From JACQAP01 sp035548375 (GTDB lineage: Bacteria; Pseudomonadota; Gammaproteobacteria; Burkholderiales; JACQAP01): a DNA stretch of 64,000 nt. Shown in pieces: positions 8,812 through 16,981 of the stretch (positions are counted from its first letter, which is position 1; every line of letters begins with the position of its first letter). The notes below the pieces were generated by a model. It did not search any database, was not told the origin of the DNA, and saw only the letters and a program-made list of their open reading frames with translations. The stretch lies in the NCBI GenBank assembly GCA_035548375.1, contig DASZTG010000021.1:140175-204174 (forward strand), in the 5' to 3' direction. Both the position numbers and the translations under genes were made by a program.

Positions 8812-9285
8812 ATGTTCGATCTGCAGACTTACACTTTGTTTCATGTCGTGCTGAGCCTGGTCGGCATCGTCGCCGGCCTGGTCGTCGTGGGAGGATTGAT
8901 GTCAGGCGTGCGCCTGGATCGATGGACGCACGTTTTCCTGGCAACGACGTTGCTGACCAGCATCACCGGCTTCGGCTTTCCATTCACCGGGCTGCTGCCT
9001 TCGCACATGACGGGGATCGTGTCGCTGATCGTGCTGGTGCCGTGCTTCATGGCCCTCTACCTGAAGGGGCTGGGCGGCGGCTGGCGCAAGGTCTACGTGA
9101 TCACGGCGGTGACGGCGTTGTGGCTGAACGTCTTCGTGCTGCTGGCCCAGCTGTTCCTGCGCGTACCGGCGCTCAACCAGCTTGGCCCGACGCCGAAGGA
9201 TCCCGCATTCGCGATCACGCAATTGATGGGGCTCGTGCTATTCATTGTCATCGGGCGTGCGGCGTGGAGGGGATTTCGTAACTAG
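8812..9285 (+). CDS. small integral membrane protein
   Basis: 157 aa with about five membrane helices (FHVVLSLVGIVAGLVVVGG, HVFLATTLLTSITGFGF, GIVSLIVLVPCFMALYL, VYVITAVTALWLNVFVLL, MGLVLFIVIGRAAW). The ATG at 8812 is preceded by GGAGGGGG at 8798-8805; a GTG three bases earlier is also possible. It resembles uncharacterised small membrane proteins of betaproteobacteria and has no catalytic motif. It is transcribed toward the MFS gene on the other strand. Confidence 0.75.
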   Translation: MFDLQTYTLFHVVLSLVGIVAGLVVVGGLMSGVRLDRWTHVFLATTLLTSITGFGFPFTGLLPSHMTGIVSLIVLVPCFMALYLKGLGGGWRKVYVITAVTALWLNVFVLLAQLFLRVPALNQLGPTPKDPAFAITQLMGLVLFIVIGRAAWRGFRN

Positions 9286-9314
9286 CCGGTAAATGCCCGC
9301 GTCGACGATCTTGC

Positions 9315-10544
9315 CTAAGCCGGCGCCGGCGCCGGCTCCGGTGTGCGTTGCCGCGGCGGACTTTCGTCCATCGACCACTGCAACGCAAACGCCGCGACGC
9401 CGATCACGATCAACGCGCCCCAGCCGAAGTTGTAGTTGCCCGTGAGATCGAAAATCACGCCACCCATCAGCGCGCCGAAGAACGAGCCGACCTGGTGGCT
9501 CAGGAACACGATCCCGAACAATGTATTGAAATGCGTCAGGCCGAATACGCGGCCGACGATCCCGGTGACCAGCGGCGCGACGCCTAGCCAGAGAAAGCCC
9601 ATCGCCGAGGCGAACACCAGCGTCGTGGTGGCCGTCACCGGCATCAGCAGGAACGCGCCGATGAACAGCGTGCGCAGCAGGTAGATCATCGCCAGCAGGC
9701 GCTTCTGGCTATGGCGCGCGCCGAGCAAGCCGAAGACGTAGGTCCCGATCGTGTTGAACAGGCCGATCAGCGCGAGCGCGCTCGCACCCACTCCCGGAGC
9801 CACCCCGCAGAGCTGCAAGTAGGATGGCAGGTAGGTGGCGATGAACACGAGCTGGAATCCGCAGGCGAAGAACGCCAGGGTCATGAACAGGTAACCGCAG
9901 TGCGTCAGTGCTTCGCGTACCGCCTCGCCGAGGTTCTGCTTGCGCCCTGTGACGTCGCCGCCTGCGAGCGGCTGCTCGCGGACCATCAGCGAGAACAAGG
10001 CCATCGAGGCAGCGATCGCCGCGAATGTGAACAGGCCAGACTTCCATCCGAATCCGCCGATCATCCCTTGCCCGAGCGGTGCGAGCACCATGGTGCCGAG
10101 CGAGCCGGCGGCGGAAACCAGGCCGACGGTCTGGCTGCGCTTCTCCGGCGGCGTCGCGCGCGATACCGTGCCGATGAGCACGCCGAAGCCCGTCCCCGCG
10201 GTGCCCACACCCATCATAAACCCCGCAATAGCCAGCCCGCCGGGCAGCGCGTTCGAATACACCATGAGCAGCAGGCCAGCCGCATAGGTTAATGCAGTGC
10301 CGATCAGGATCGGACGCGCGCCGTGGCGGTCGGCGAGCGCGCCCACGAAGGGTTGCGACAGGCCCCAGACGATGTTCTGCAGCGCGATGGAAAAGCCGAA
10401 CGTGGCCGCCGAGATGCCGAGCTCCGTCGTCATCGGGCGCATGAACAGGCCCAGGCTCTGGCGCAGGCCCATGCAGATGGAAATGATGAGGCCGCTCAGG
10501 ACGATCAGCAGGAGCATTGCACGACGCTGGTGCATGGAAGCCAT
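9315..10544 (-). CDS. MFS transporter (OxlT/MCT-like)
   Basis: A 409-aa major facilitator superfamily carrier with 12 predicted helices. The N-terminal half (FGFSIALQNIVWGLSQPF, then GALADRHGARPILIG as the loop 2-3 signature) is typical of the oxalate:formate antiporter and monocarboxylate group. GAGGGAGATC stands upstream of the start. It is divergent from fmdA, so a role in carboxylate or formate traffic linked to formamide hydrolysis is possible but only inferred. The C-terminal tail is a low-complexity PEPAPAPA segment encoded by GCCGGC repeats. Confidence 0.88.
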   Translation of the reverse strand: MASMHQRRAMLLLIVLSGLIISICMGLRQSLGLFMRPMTTELGISAATFGFSIALQNIVWGLSQPFVGALADRHGARPILIGTALTYAAGLLLMVYSNALPGGLAIAGFMMGVGTAGTGFGVLIGTVSRATPPEKRSQTVGLVSAAGSLGTMVLAPLGQGMIGGFGWKSGLFTFAAIAASMALFSLMVREQPLAGGDVTGRKQNLGEAVREALTHCGYLFMTLAFFACGFQLVFIATYLPSYLQLCGVAPGVGASALALIGLFNTIGTYVFGLLGARHSQKRLLAMIYLLRTLFIGAFLLMPVTATTTLVFASAMGFLWLGVAPLVTGIVGRVFGLTHFNTLFGIVFLSHQVGSFFGALMGGVIFDLTGNYNFGWGALIVIGVAAFALQWSMDESPPRQRTPEPAPAPA

Positions 10545-10689
10545 GACGCGGGATCTCCCTCGAATTCGATCAGCGCATTAAAGACGAGCGGCGCGACTGA
10601 TTCAAACGATCTTTTTGCACGTTAGCCATGCGTTGCGGGAATGGCGATTCATCTGCCCGACGCCAATGGACGGCCGACGACGTCCCGCT

Positions 10690-10717
10690 TTGATTTTTTC
10701 TCGCGGAGTGCTATCTT
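10690..10717 (+). promoter_or_regulatory. predicted sigma70 promoter of fmdA
   Basis: TTGATT at 10690-10695 and TATCTT at 10712-10717 are separated by 16 bp. Each matches four of six consensus bases. Predicted transcription start is about 10724, giving a leader of roughly 175 nt before fmdA. Confidence 0.45.
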
Positions 10718-10796
10718 CGCCATGCGTCGAGTGATCGGCGTCACAGCAGCTCAAGTTTCCTGCCGGCAAAGCCGCCTTCGGGAAACACGGCGAGGG

Positions 10797-10833
10797 AGCC
10801 CACCACAGTTTTCGAACTGTCGTGGGCTTTTTT
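10797..10833 (+). terminator. intrinsic terminator in the fmdA leader
   Basis: The arms AGCCCAC-c-ACAGTT and AACTGT-c-GTGGGCT close over a TTCG loop with one C-C mismatch and are followed by a run of six T. The hairpin lies after the predicted promoter and 67 bp before the fmdA start, with no gene for it to terminate except the leader itself. This is the signature of transcription attenuation. Confidence 0.8.
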
Positions 10834-10899
10834 GTTTCGTTTCCAGGGAGTCACACCGTCGCGCGTATCGCACCAACCACTTTTTCACAGGAGTCCGCC

Positions 10900-12126
10900 A
10901 TGCCCGAAACCGTCATCAGCGTCGATTTGTCGAAGTCACCGCAGAACCAGCCCGATCCCGTCATCGTCAACCGCTGGCATCCCGACACGCCCCAGTTCGC
11001 CCACGTCAATCCAGGCGACGACTTCATCGTGGAGACGTTCTCCTGGGACGGCGCGCAGATCGGCAACAACGACAGCGCCAACGACGTGCGCGACTGCAAT
11101 CTGCTGCCATGCCATCACCTGTCCGGCGCGGTGGGCATCGACGGTGCCGAGCCCGGCGACTTGCTAGTGGTGGACATCCTCGACATCGGCCCGTTCGACA
11201 AACAACGCTGGGGTTACACCGGCATTTTCCCGACCGACAACGGCGCCAGCTTCCTGACCGACCTGTTCCCGGAACCGCGCAAGGCGGTATGGGACTTCAA
11301 GGGCATCTACGCGACGTCGCGCCATGTGCCCAACGTGCGCTTTGCCGGCATCACGCATCCGGGCATCCTCGGCTGCGTGCCCTCGGCCGAGCTGCTGAAG
11401 AAATGGAACGACCGCGAAAGAAAGCTCATCGCGACCGATCCAAACCGTGTACCTCCGCTCGCGCTGCCGCCCGATCCGACCGGCGTTATTCTGGGAGGCC
11501 TGAAAGGCGACGCCCTGAAGAAGGCAGCCATGGAAGGCGCGCGCACCATTCCGCCGCGCGAGCACGGCGGCAATTGCGACATCAAGAACCTCTCGCGCGG
11601 CAGCCGCGTATACCTGCCCGTGTACGTCAAAGGCGGCGGACTGGTCACCGGCGATTTCCATTTTTCGCAGGGCGACGGGGAAATCACGTTCTGCGGCGCC
11701 ATCGAGATGGCGGGCTGGATCCACCTCGGCGTCGACCTCATCAAGGGCGGTTGCAGCAAGTACAACATCACGCAGGCGATGTTCGAGACCAGCCCGGTGG
11801 ATCCGCGCTACGGCGAGTTCCTCGTATTCGAAGGCATATCGGTGGAGGACGACGGCACGCAGCGCTACAACGACACCACGCTCGCCTACCGCCGTGCGTG
11901 CATCCACGCCATCAATTACCTCAAGAATTTCGGCTTCACCGGCGAGCAGGCGTACACGATCCTGAGCACAGCGCCGGTCGAGGGGCGCGTCAGCGGTGTC
12001 GTCGATATCCCGAATGCCTGCGTGTCGCTCTACATCCCGACCGCGATATTCGATTTCGACATCCGTCCGAATTCCAAGGGTCCGTCGAAACAAGTCGGCA
12101 AGGGCGACCTCGCGCGCGCCGCGTGA
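10900..12126 (+). CDS. fmdA: formamidase/acetamidase
   Basis: Zinc-type acetamidase/formamidase (FmdA_AmdA family), 408 aa, matching the usual length of about 405. It hydrolyses formamide or short aliphatic amides to ammonia and the carboxylate in the cytoplasm. Seen in sequence: the N-terminal VNRWHPDTPQFAHVNPGDDF, the DIGPFDKQRWGYTGIF segment, PPREHGGNCDIKN, and GDFHFSQGDGEI, all characteristic of the family. CAGGAG six bases upstream fixes the start. fmdB follows after 38 bp, the classic fmd arrangement. Expression is probably controlled by the upstream attenuator. Confidence 0.95.
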   Translation: MPETVISVDLSKSPQNQPDPVIVNRWHPDTPQFAHVNPGDDFIVETFSWDGAQIGNNDSANDVRDCNLLPCHHLSGAVGIDGAEPGDLLVVDILDIGPFDKQRWGYTGIFPTDNGASFLTDLFPEPRKAVWDFKGIYATSRHVPNVRFAGITHPGILGCVPSAELLKKWNDRERKLIATDPNRVPPLALPPDPTGVILGGLKGDALKKAAMEGARTIPPREHGGNCDIKNLSRGSRVYLPVYVKGGGLVTGDFHFSQGDGEITFCGAIEMAGWIHLGVDLIKGGCSKYNITQAMFETSPVDPRYGEFLVFEGISVEDDGTQRYNDTTLAYRRACIHAINYLKNFGFTGEQAYTILSTAPVEGRVSGVVDIPNACVSLYIPTAIFDFDIRPNSKGPSKQVGKGDLARAA

Positions 12127-12164
12127 TCGACCAGATATCCATCATTGGAGCGAAGGAGAACACG

Positions 12165-12473
12165 ATGCCGCTTTACGACTACCACTGCGATACCTGCGGG
12201 CCGTTCCGCCAATTCCGTTCGATCAGCAACCGGTTCGTCCCGGCCGACTGCGCAGCATGCGGGGCGAAAATCGAAAGGGTCCTGACGGCCCCGCAATTGA
12301 ACGTGATGTCGAGCAACAACCGGATCGCGGAAACGCGCAACGAGAAAAGCGCACACGAGCCGGGCGTGGTCAATGTGATGAAGCCCGCCGACGAAAAAAG
12401 ACCGAAGGCGCCGAAGCCTTTGCGCGGTCACGGCCACGCGCACGCGCATCGGCCGTGGATGCTGGGGCACTGA
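12165..12473 (+). CDS. fmdB: FmdB family zinc-ribbon regulatory protein
   Basis: 102 aa. The N-terminus MPLYDYHCDTCGPFRQF plus CAACGAKIER gives the CxxC...CxxC zinc ribbon of the FmdB (CxxC_CxxC_SSSS) family, found beside fmdA in methylotrophs and suggested to regulate or assist amide-hydrolase expression. Unusually, the C-terminus is basic and histidine-rich (RGHGHAHAHRP), a possible metal-binding tail. AAGGAG lies 7 bases before the ATG. Co-transcribed with fmdA. Confidence 0.9.
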   Translation: MPLYDYHCDTCGPFRQFRSISNRFVPADCAACGAKIERVLTAPQLNVMSSNNRIAETRNEKSAHEPGVVNVMKPADEKRPKAPKPLRGHGHAHAHRPWMLGH

Positions 12474-12629
12474 CAGGCAGGGAGTCCGGGAATGCCGCGA
12501 CCGACGGACTTCCTGGACTCCCGGCTCATTGACTGGAGCTGGTTCGGGCCCATGCCGATCGAATGTAAGATGCCGTAACTCAGGATTCGTGCGAATTGCC
12601 GGTCACGCGTCCTCAATGCAAGGGGGGCG

Positions 12630-13268
12630 ATGGCCATGCCGCACCTGATCCTGCTCGGCGATTCGATATTCGACAACGTGTCCTATACCGCAGGCGGCCC
12701 CGATGTGACCGCGCAAGTTCGCCGACTGCTGCCGTCCGACTGGGGACTGAGCCTGCTGGCGGTCGATGGCAATTTCACCTCAGACGTGGAAAACCAGCTG
12801 GCGGGCCTGCCGGCGGATGCCACGCATCTCGTCATCAGCATCGGCGGCAACGACATCTTGATGCATGCCGGCGTGCTCGATCTGCTTGCGTCGACAACCG
12901 CCCATGCGGTCGGCATCCTTGCAGGGGAGAAGGAAAAATTCGAAAACGCATACCGCGCCGCGATCGGGCATTGCCTGCGGCTCGAGCTTCCGCTCACCGT
13001 CTGCACGGTCTACAACGGTTCCTTTCCGGAGCAAGGCTACCAGCGCATCCTCTCGACGGCGCTGGCAATATTCAATGACGTAATCCTGCGCGTGGCGATC
13101 GAGCACGGCTTGCCTGTCATTGACTTGCGTTCGATATGCCGTAACCCGGAGGACTACGCCAATCCCATCGAACCGTCTTCAATCGGCGGAGACAAAATCG
13201 CGCATGCGATCGTCGGGGTCGTCACCGGCTCCGGAATTGGAAAGTCGGCATCGATCTATCGCCAGTAG
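12630..13268 (+). CDS. SGNH/GDSL hydrolase family protein
   Basis: 212 aa. Block I is LLGDSIFDN (nucleophile Ser in GDS), block III is ISIGGNDIL (Gly/Asn oxyanion hole) and the last block is NPIEPSSIGGDKIA. In most SGNH esterases the last block carries D-x-x-H; here the histidine position is Glu (IEPS), so activity is uncertain or uses a variant triad. It would be a cytoplasmic esterase or lipase-like enzyme, with no signal peptide. AAGGGGGG precedes the ATG at 12630; an alternative ATG is at 12636. Confidence 0.85.
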   Translation: MAMPHLILLGDSIFDNVSYTAGGPDVTAQVRRLLPSDWGLSLLAVDGNFTSDVENQLAGLPADATHLVISIGGNDILMHAGVLDLLASTTAHAVGILAGEKEKFENAYRAAIGHCLRLELPLTVCTVYNGSFPEQGYQRILSTALAIFNDVILRVAIEHGLPVIDLRSICRNPEDYANPIEPSSIGGDKIAHAIVGVVTGSGIGKSASIYRQ

Positions 13269-13303
13269 CTTCCGCACAACCCGATCCTCGCGCCGACGAA
13301 TTG

Positions 13304-14185
13304 TCAGATTGCAACAGGCGGTACCTGCCGCATGCCCACCAGGTGATTGATGACCAGCGCGCCGATGACGATGCCGCCCCCGAGCAGGGCGGCGTCGCCG
13401 GGGCGCTCGCCTACGAACATCCACGTCGACACCACGCCGAAGATGATCTCGAGGATGGAGATCAGCGCGACTTCCGCCGACGACAGGTGCGGCACCGCAA
13501 GCATGTAGAGCAGCAGGCCGACGCCAAGCTGTACCGCGCCCATCGTCGCCAGCAGGCCGAGGTCGGCCGGTGAGACGGCCAGCGGAAGCGCGAACGGCAG
13601 GGTCGTCGCCATCGAGAAAATGCCGGCCAGCAGGATGGAGGGAATGAAATCCAGCGTGGCCCGGTGCTTTCTCAGCAGCACCACGTTGAAGGCGAAGGCG
13701 ATGGGGATGCACAGTGCGATCAGGTTGCCGGTTCCGCCGCCGCTGGAGATGGACTCATAGAACATCAGCACGACGCCGGCGAATGCCGCGGCCATTGCGA
13801 ACCAGGTACGCGACGCGACGGGTTCCCCCAGGAAAATCCGACCCGTCAGCGCGGCGGCGAAAGGCGAGATGCTGCCCAGTACCAGCGTGTTGGCGATCGT
13901 GGTGCGCGAAATCGCCAGGATGAAACACAGGAACATCAAGGCGAACATCGCGCCGGAGATCACGCCCGGCCAACCCATGGCGCGAATGCGCTCGAACAGG
14001 CGCCCGCGGTGCTGGAGCGCGAGCACGACCAGCAGGAATACCGTCAGGAACAGCGAGCGCCAGAACGTGATTTTCCAACCGTCGTGGACCTCCATGTTCC
14101 GCACCAGCACGCCTGCGCTGGCCCAGCACATGCACGCACCCACGAGGAGGACGACGCCTTTGCGGTGTTGCGCGGATGCTGTCAT
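13304..14185 (-). CDS. EamA/DMT-family transporter
   Basis: A 293-aa membrane protein with about ten helices arranged as two EamA repeats (first around GVVLLVGACMCWASAGVLVR, second around LIALCIPIAFAFNVVLL). The family exports amino acids, nucleobases or other metabolites. It is the last gene of a minus-strand group that includes three dehydrogenases and could export one of their substrates or products, which is inference from position only. It is separated from the Ldh2-type gene by an inverted-repeat element. Confidence 0.88.
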   Translation of the reverse strand: MTASAQHRKGVVLLVGACMCWASAGVLVRNMEVHDGWKITFWRSLFLTVFLLVVLALQHRGRLFERIRAMGWPGVISGAMFALMFLCFILAISRTTIANTLVLGSISPFAAALTGRIFLGEPVASRTWFAMAAAFAGVVLMFYESISSGGGTGNLIALCIPIAFAFNVVLLRKHRATLDFIPSILLAGIFSMATTLPFALPLAVSPADLGLLATMGAVQLGVGLLLYMLAVPHLSSAEVALISILEIIFGVVSTWMFVGERPGDAALLGGGIVIGALVINHLVGMRQVPPVAI

Positions 14186-14207
14186 CGACTAGAGCTCTCG
14201 ATCATAA

Positions 14208-14393
14208 ATCTCATCACGAAGACACGAAGGGCACGAAGAAATGCAAATGCGACAATGTTGAAAATTGTTTTCATTCCAGGTGAGCAATCGGACATCGCAA
14301 CGTCTTGAGTAGACCTACGGTGATTTCGTGCGAGTTCTTTTTTTTGACCTTCTTCGTGTTTCTTTGTGTCCTTCGTGTCTTTGTGATGAGAAT
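14208..14393. repeat. inverted-repeat element A (CACGAAG type)
   Basis: The left arm at about 14209-14240 and the reverse complement of 14349-14392 agree as TCTCATCAC-R-AAGACACGAAGG-R-CAC-R-AAG. Each arm is itself a run of about 9-bp units (acACGAAGg). The roughly 110-bp centre has no gene. The element starts 23 bp before the EamA start and touches the Ldh2-type stop codon. Same architecture as elements B-F. Confidence 0.8.
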
Positions 14394-15448
14394 TAGATGG
14401 CTGTGGGTATTGCGACGCCGAGTTTTTCGCTCCACGGCTGCAGCGCTGGCAGGATGCCGGGATACAGTTCCACGCCGTCTTTCAATTGCTTCTCGCGTCG
14501 GCGCAATCCGGATTCGCCGGGCAGGCGTACGCGATCGAAGCCCGGGCGCGGCGGGGTGTTGCGGCATGCGTTCGCGATCCATTCGGTCTGGCGCACGAAG
14601 TCGTCCTCGCCGCCGAACAGCCGCGGATCGAACACCTGGACGTAGACGTTCGCGGCCCAGCCTTCATTCGGATCTGCGCGCCCGTGACCGGACAGGCCCT
14701 GCGTCAATGCTTCGACCAGCAGGCCGAGCGAGTAACCCTTGTGGCCGTGGTCGAGTCCGCCGATCGGCAGCAGTCCGCCCTTGGGCTCATTGAACACGAC
14801 GGCGGGATCGTCGGACGGATTGCCGTGGCCGTCGAGCACCCACTGGCCCGGCAGCTTGCGCTTCTCGCGATTCAGGCGGCCGGTGAGGCCGTGCGTCGTG
14901 ATCGACATGGACACGTCGATGATGACCGGGTCGCCCTTCGTCGGCCACGCCGCGGCGATCGGATTCGGCGTGTGCGTGCCGGTGCCCTTGCCGCCGTGGG
15001 GTACCACGCCGCCGACTTCCGGACCGGACGAGATCAGCATCACCATCATGCCCTGGTCCGTGACTTTCTTGAGGTAGGCCGCGAGGCAGGCGATGTGATG
15101 GCTGCGACGGATCGTCACCGTGCAGGTGCCAAGTGTCTTTGCGCGTTCCAGCGCGAGGTCGATCGCCGTTGCGGTCAGCCACACGCCGGGAAGACGCATC
15201 CCGTCCCAGGTCACCGCCGCGGGAAAATCCGCGATCACGCGCGGACTGCCCGACTTCGCCATGCCGCCTTTTTCGAGGTCGTTCAGATAGGGCGCCAGCA
15301 ACTGCAGGCCATGTGTCGTGTGGCCGAGCAGGTCGCCCTCCACGAGAACCTCCGCGACGACTTTGGATTTGTCATGATCGAGCCCGGCCTTGTCGAGCAG
15401 GGCCGTCGCGTAGGTGATCAGTTCGGATGATTTGTATTTATCGGACAT
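14393..15448 (-). CDS. Ldh2-family (malate/L-lactate/sulfolactate-type) dehydrogenase
   Basis: 351-aa NAD(P)-dependent 2-hydroxyacid oxidoreductase of the Ldh2/YlbC/ComC family, which is distinct from Rossmann lactate dehydrogenases. Signature parts: DLLGHTTHGLQLL (family-typical catalytic His), RRSHHIACLAAYL, NPIAAAWPTKGDPV and GLDHGHKGYSLGLLVEALT. Members oxidise malate, ureidoglycolate, sulfolactate or 2,3-diketogulonate. The start lacks a Shine-Dalgarno because element B ends a few bases upstream. Clustered with an alcohol dehydrogenase and an SDR, suggesting a short oxidation route of a hydroxylated substrate. Confidence 0.88.
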   Translation of the reverse strand: MSDKYKSSELITYATALLDKAGLDHDKSKVVAEVLVEGDLLGHTTHGLQLLAPYLNDLEKGGMAKSGSPRVIADFPAAVTWDGMRLPGVWLTATAIDLALERAKTLGTCTVTIRRSHHIACLAAYLKKVTDQGMMVMLISSGPEVGGVVPHGGKGTGTHTPNPIAAAWPTKGDPVIIDVSMSITTHGLTGRLNREKRKLPGQWVLDGHGNPSDDPAVVFNEPKGGLLPIGGLDHGHKGYSLGLLVEALTQGLSGHGRADPNEGWAANVYVQVFDPRLFGGEDDFVRQTEWIANACRNTPPRPGFDRVRLPGESGLRRREKQLKDGVELYPGILPALQPWSEKLGVAIPTAI

Positions 15449-15454
15449 AGGTCA

Positions 15455-15643
15455 AAACCCAACGCAGAGACGCAGAGGAAAAAGAGTTCGCAGAGGAAAC
15501 GGAATGAACTAGAGGGGTATGGATTATGACCTGGATATCATCGCGCCTTCCCTCTTGAACATCGTCGAGCGTTCTGACTGGATCCTCCAACTGCTATTAC
15601 TCTGTGTTCCTCCGTTATTCTCTGCGCCTCTGCGTTGGGTGTA
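15455..15643. repeat. inverted-repeat element B (CGCAGAGG type)
   Basis: The left arm at about 15456-15497 (ACCCAACGCAGAGACGCAGAGG...) is mirrored by 15601-15642 (...GCGCCTCTGCGTTGGGTGT). The arms consist of GCAGAGG-like units, and the centre of about 100 bp has no gene. It fills almost the whole gap between the Ldh2-type gene and the alcohol dehydrogenase gene. Confidence 0.82.
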
Positions 15644-15661
15644 ATCAGTAGGCAGCAATCC

Positions 15662-16786
15662 TTAGATCATGATGATCTGCCGCACCGTATGGCCGGAGGC
15701 GAGGCGATCGAAGCCGACGTTGATGTCTTCGAGCTTGATGTGGTCGCTCATGAGCTTGTTCACCGGCAGCATGCCGCGGCGATACAGGTCGATGTAGCGC
15801 GGGATATCGCGCGACGCGACGCAGGAGCCGACGTAGCTGCCCTTGATGGTGCGTTCCTCCGCGACCATGTTCACGTGCTGCAGCGGCCAGCGGTGGTCGG
15901 GGTGGGGCAGGCCGGCGGAAACCGTTGTGCCGCCGCGGCGCGTGATGCGATAGGCGAGTTCCATGGCCTGTACGGAGCCGGCCATTTCCAGCGCGAAGTG
16001 CACGCCGCCGCCGGTCAGGTCCTTCACCTTCTGGATCGCGTCGGGATCCTTCGCATTCACGGTGTCGGTTGCGCCCAGGTCTTTCGCCAGCTTGAGCTTG
16101 TCGTCGTGCAAGTCGATGGCGACGATTTGCTGCGCGCCGGCGACGATGGCGCCGAGCAATGAATTCAGTCCGACACCGCCAAGGCCAAGCACGGCGACTT
16201 TGGCACCGGGAAATACCTGCGCGGTGTTGAACACCGCACCGACGCCGGTGAGCACCGCGCAGCCGAACAGCGCGGCCTCGTCGAACGGCAGCGACTTGTC
16301 GATCCTGACCAGCGAGCCGCGATTGACCACGCAGTATTCCGCGAACGCGGAGACGCCGACATGGTGATAGACCTGCGCGCCGTTCTGGCTCAGGCGCATG
16401 CCGCCGTTGAGCAGCTTGCCCGCGCCGTTGGCCTGCTGGCCGGGCTCGCAGCGGCCAGGATGGCCTTCGACGCAGGGCGCGCACTGGCCGCAACTCGGCG
16501 CGAATACCAGCGCAACATGGTCGCCGACCTTGAGGTCGTTGATGCCGGCACCGATTTCCTCGACGATGCCGGACGCTTCATGCCCGAGCACCATCGGCAT
16601 CTGGCGCGGGCGATCTCCATTGACCGTGGACAGGTCGGAATGGCACAGGCTCGCCGCCTTGACCTTGACCAGCACTTCGCGCTGGCCGGGCTTGTCGAGC
16701 TCGACTTCCTCTATGACCATGGGCTTGCTGTCCGCGTACGGCTGCGGCAGGTTCATCTGGCGAATGACTGCGGCTTTGATTTTCAT
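15662..16786 (-). CDS. zinc-dependent alcohol dehydrogenase (MDR superfamily)
   Basis: 374 aa, close in layout to class III alcohol dehydrogenases. Catalytic zinc residues lie in SLCHSDLS and LGHEASGIVEEIG; the structural zinc loop is CGQCAPCVEGHPGRC; the NAD-binding motif is GLGGVG. It oxidises a primary alcohol or a similar substrate with NAD. GTGGAGC precedes the ATG by about 5 bases. It lies between elements B and C in a minus-strand series with an SDR upstream and the Ldh2-type enzyme downstream. Confidence 0.92.
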   Translation of the reverse strand: MKIKAAVIRQMNLPQPYADSKPMVIEEVELDKPGQREVLVKVKAASLCHSDLSTVNGDRPRQMPMVLGHEASGIVEEIGAGINDLKVGDHVALVFAPSCGQCAPCVEGHPGRCEPGQQANGAGKLLNGGMRLSQNGAQVYHHVGVSAFAEYCVVNRGSLVRIDKSLPFDEAALFGCAVLTGVGAVFNTAQVFPGAKVAVLGLGGVGLNSLLGAIVAGAQQIVAIDLHDDKLKLAKDLGATDTVNAKDPDAIQKVKDLTGGGVHFALEMAGSVQAMELAYRITRRGGTTVSAGLPHPDHRWPLQHVNMVAEERTIKGSYVGSCVASRDIPRYIDLYRRGMLPVNKLMSDHIKLEDINVGFDRLASGHTVRQIIMI

Positions 16787-16804
16787 TGCTGCTCCACGTC
16801 TGAA

Positions 16805-16967
16805 TCGGAACCACGGAGAACACGGAGTAAACGGAGAGAAAAGAGATGGGGAAAGAATGGTGTGGCGCGCTCTTCAAAATCGATCGCCTGCACGGATCGA
16901 TTCCTGTGCAACAACTCCTTCCGCTTTATGTTTTCTCCGTGCCCTCCGTGATCTCCGTGGTTCCGGA
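16805..16967. repeat. inverted-repeat element C (CACGGAG type)
   Basis: The left arm at 16805-16842 (GGAACCACGGAGAACACGGAG...) and the reverse complement of 16931-16967 (GGAACCACGGAGATCACGGAG...) match closely. Units are about 9 bp (ACACGGAGA). Non-coding centre of about 90 bp. It starts 19 bp before the alcohol dehydrogenase start and ends 15 bp before the SDR stop. Confidence 0.82.
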
Positions 16968-16981
16968 TTGGAATTTTCGTC

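Larger units (their letters stand above)
10545..10899. other. 355-bp intergenic region with fmdA promoter and leader
   Basis: Between the divergent MFS and fmdA genes. Rightward it holds a predicted promoter (10690-10717), a structured leader of about 70 nt and a strong terminator hairpin (10797-10833), then a Shine-Dalgarno (CAGGAG) 6 bases before fmdA. The arrangement is that of an attenuated or riboswitch-controlled leader. No protein gene is seen. Confidence 0.6.

Noticed and set aside
10724..10796. fmdA leader as a guanidine or cyclic di-GMP riboswitch
   Set aside because: Some short strings (GCAAAGCC, ACACGGCG) recall these classes, but their order and the other conserved segments are missing.
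10641..12473. 610-aa open frame overlapping fmdA and ending in fmdB
   Set aside because: Only the last 102 residues (fmdB) are protein-like; the rest is a shadow of fmdA in another frame.
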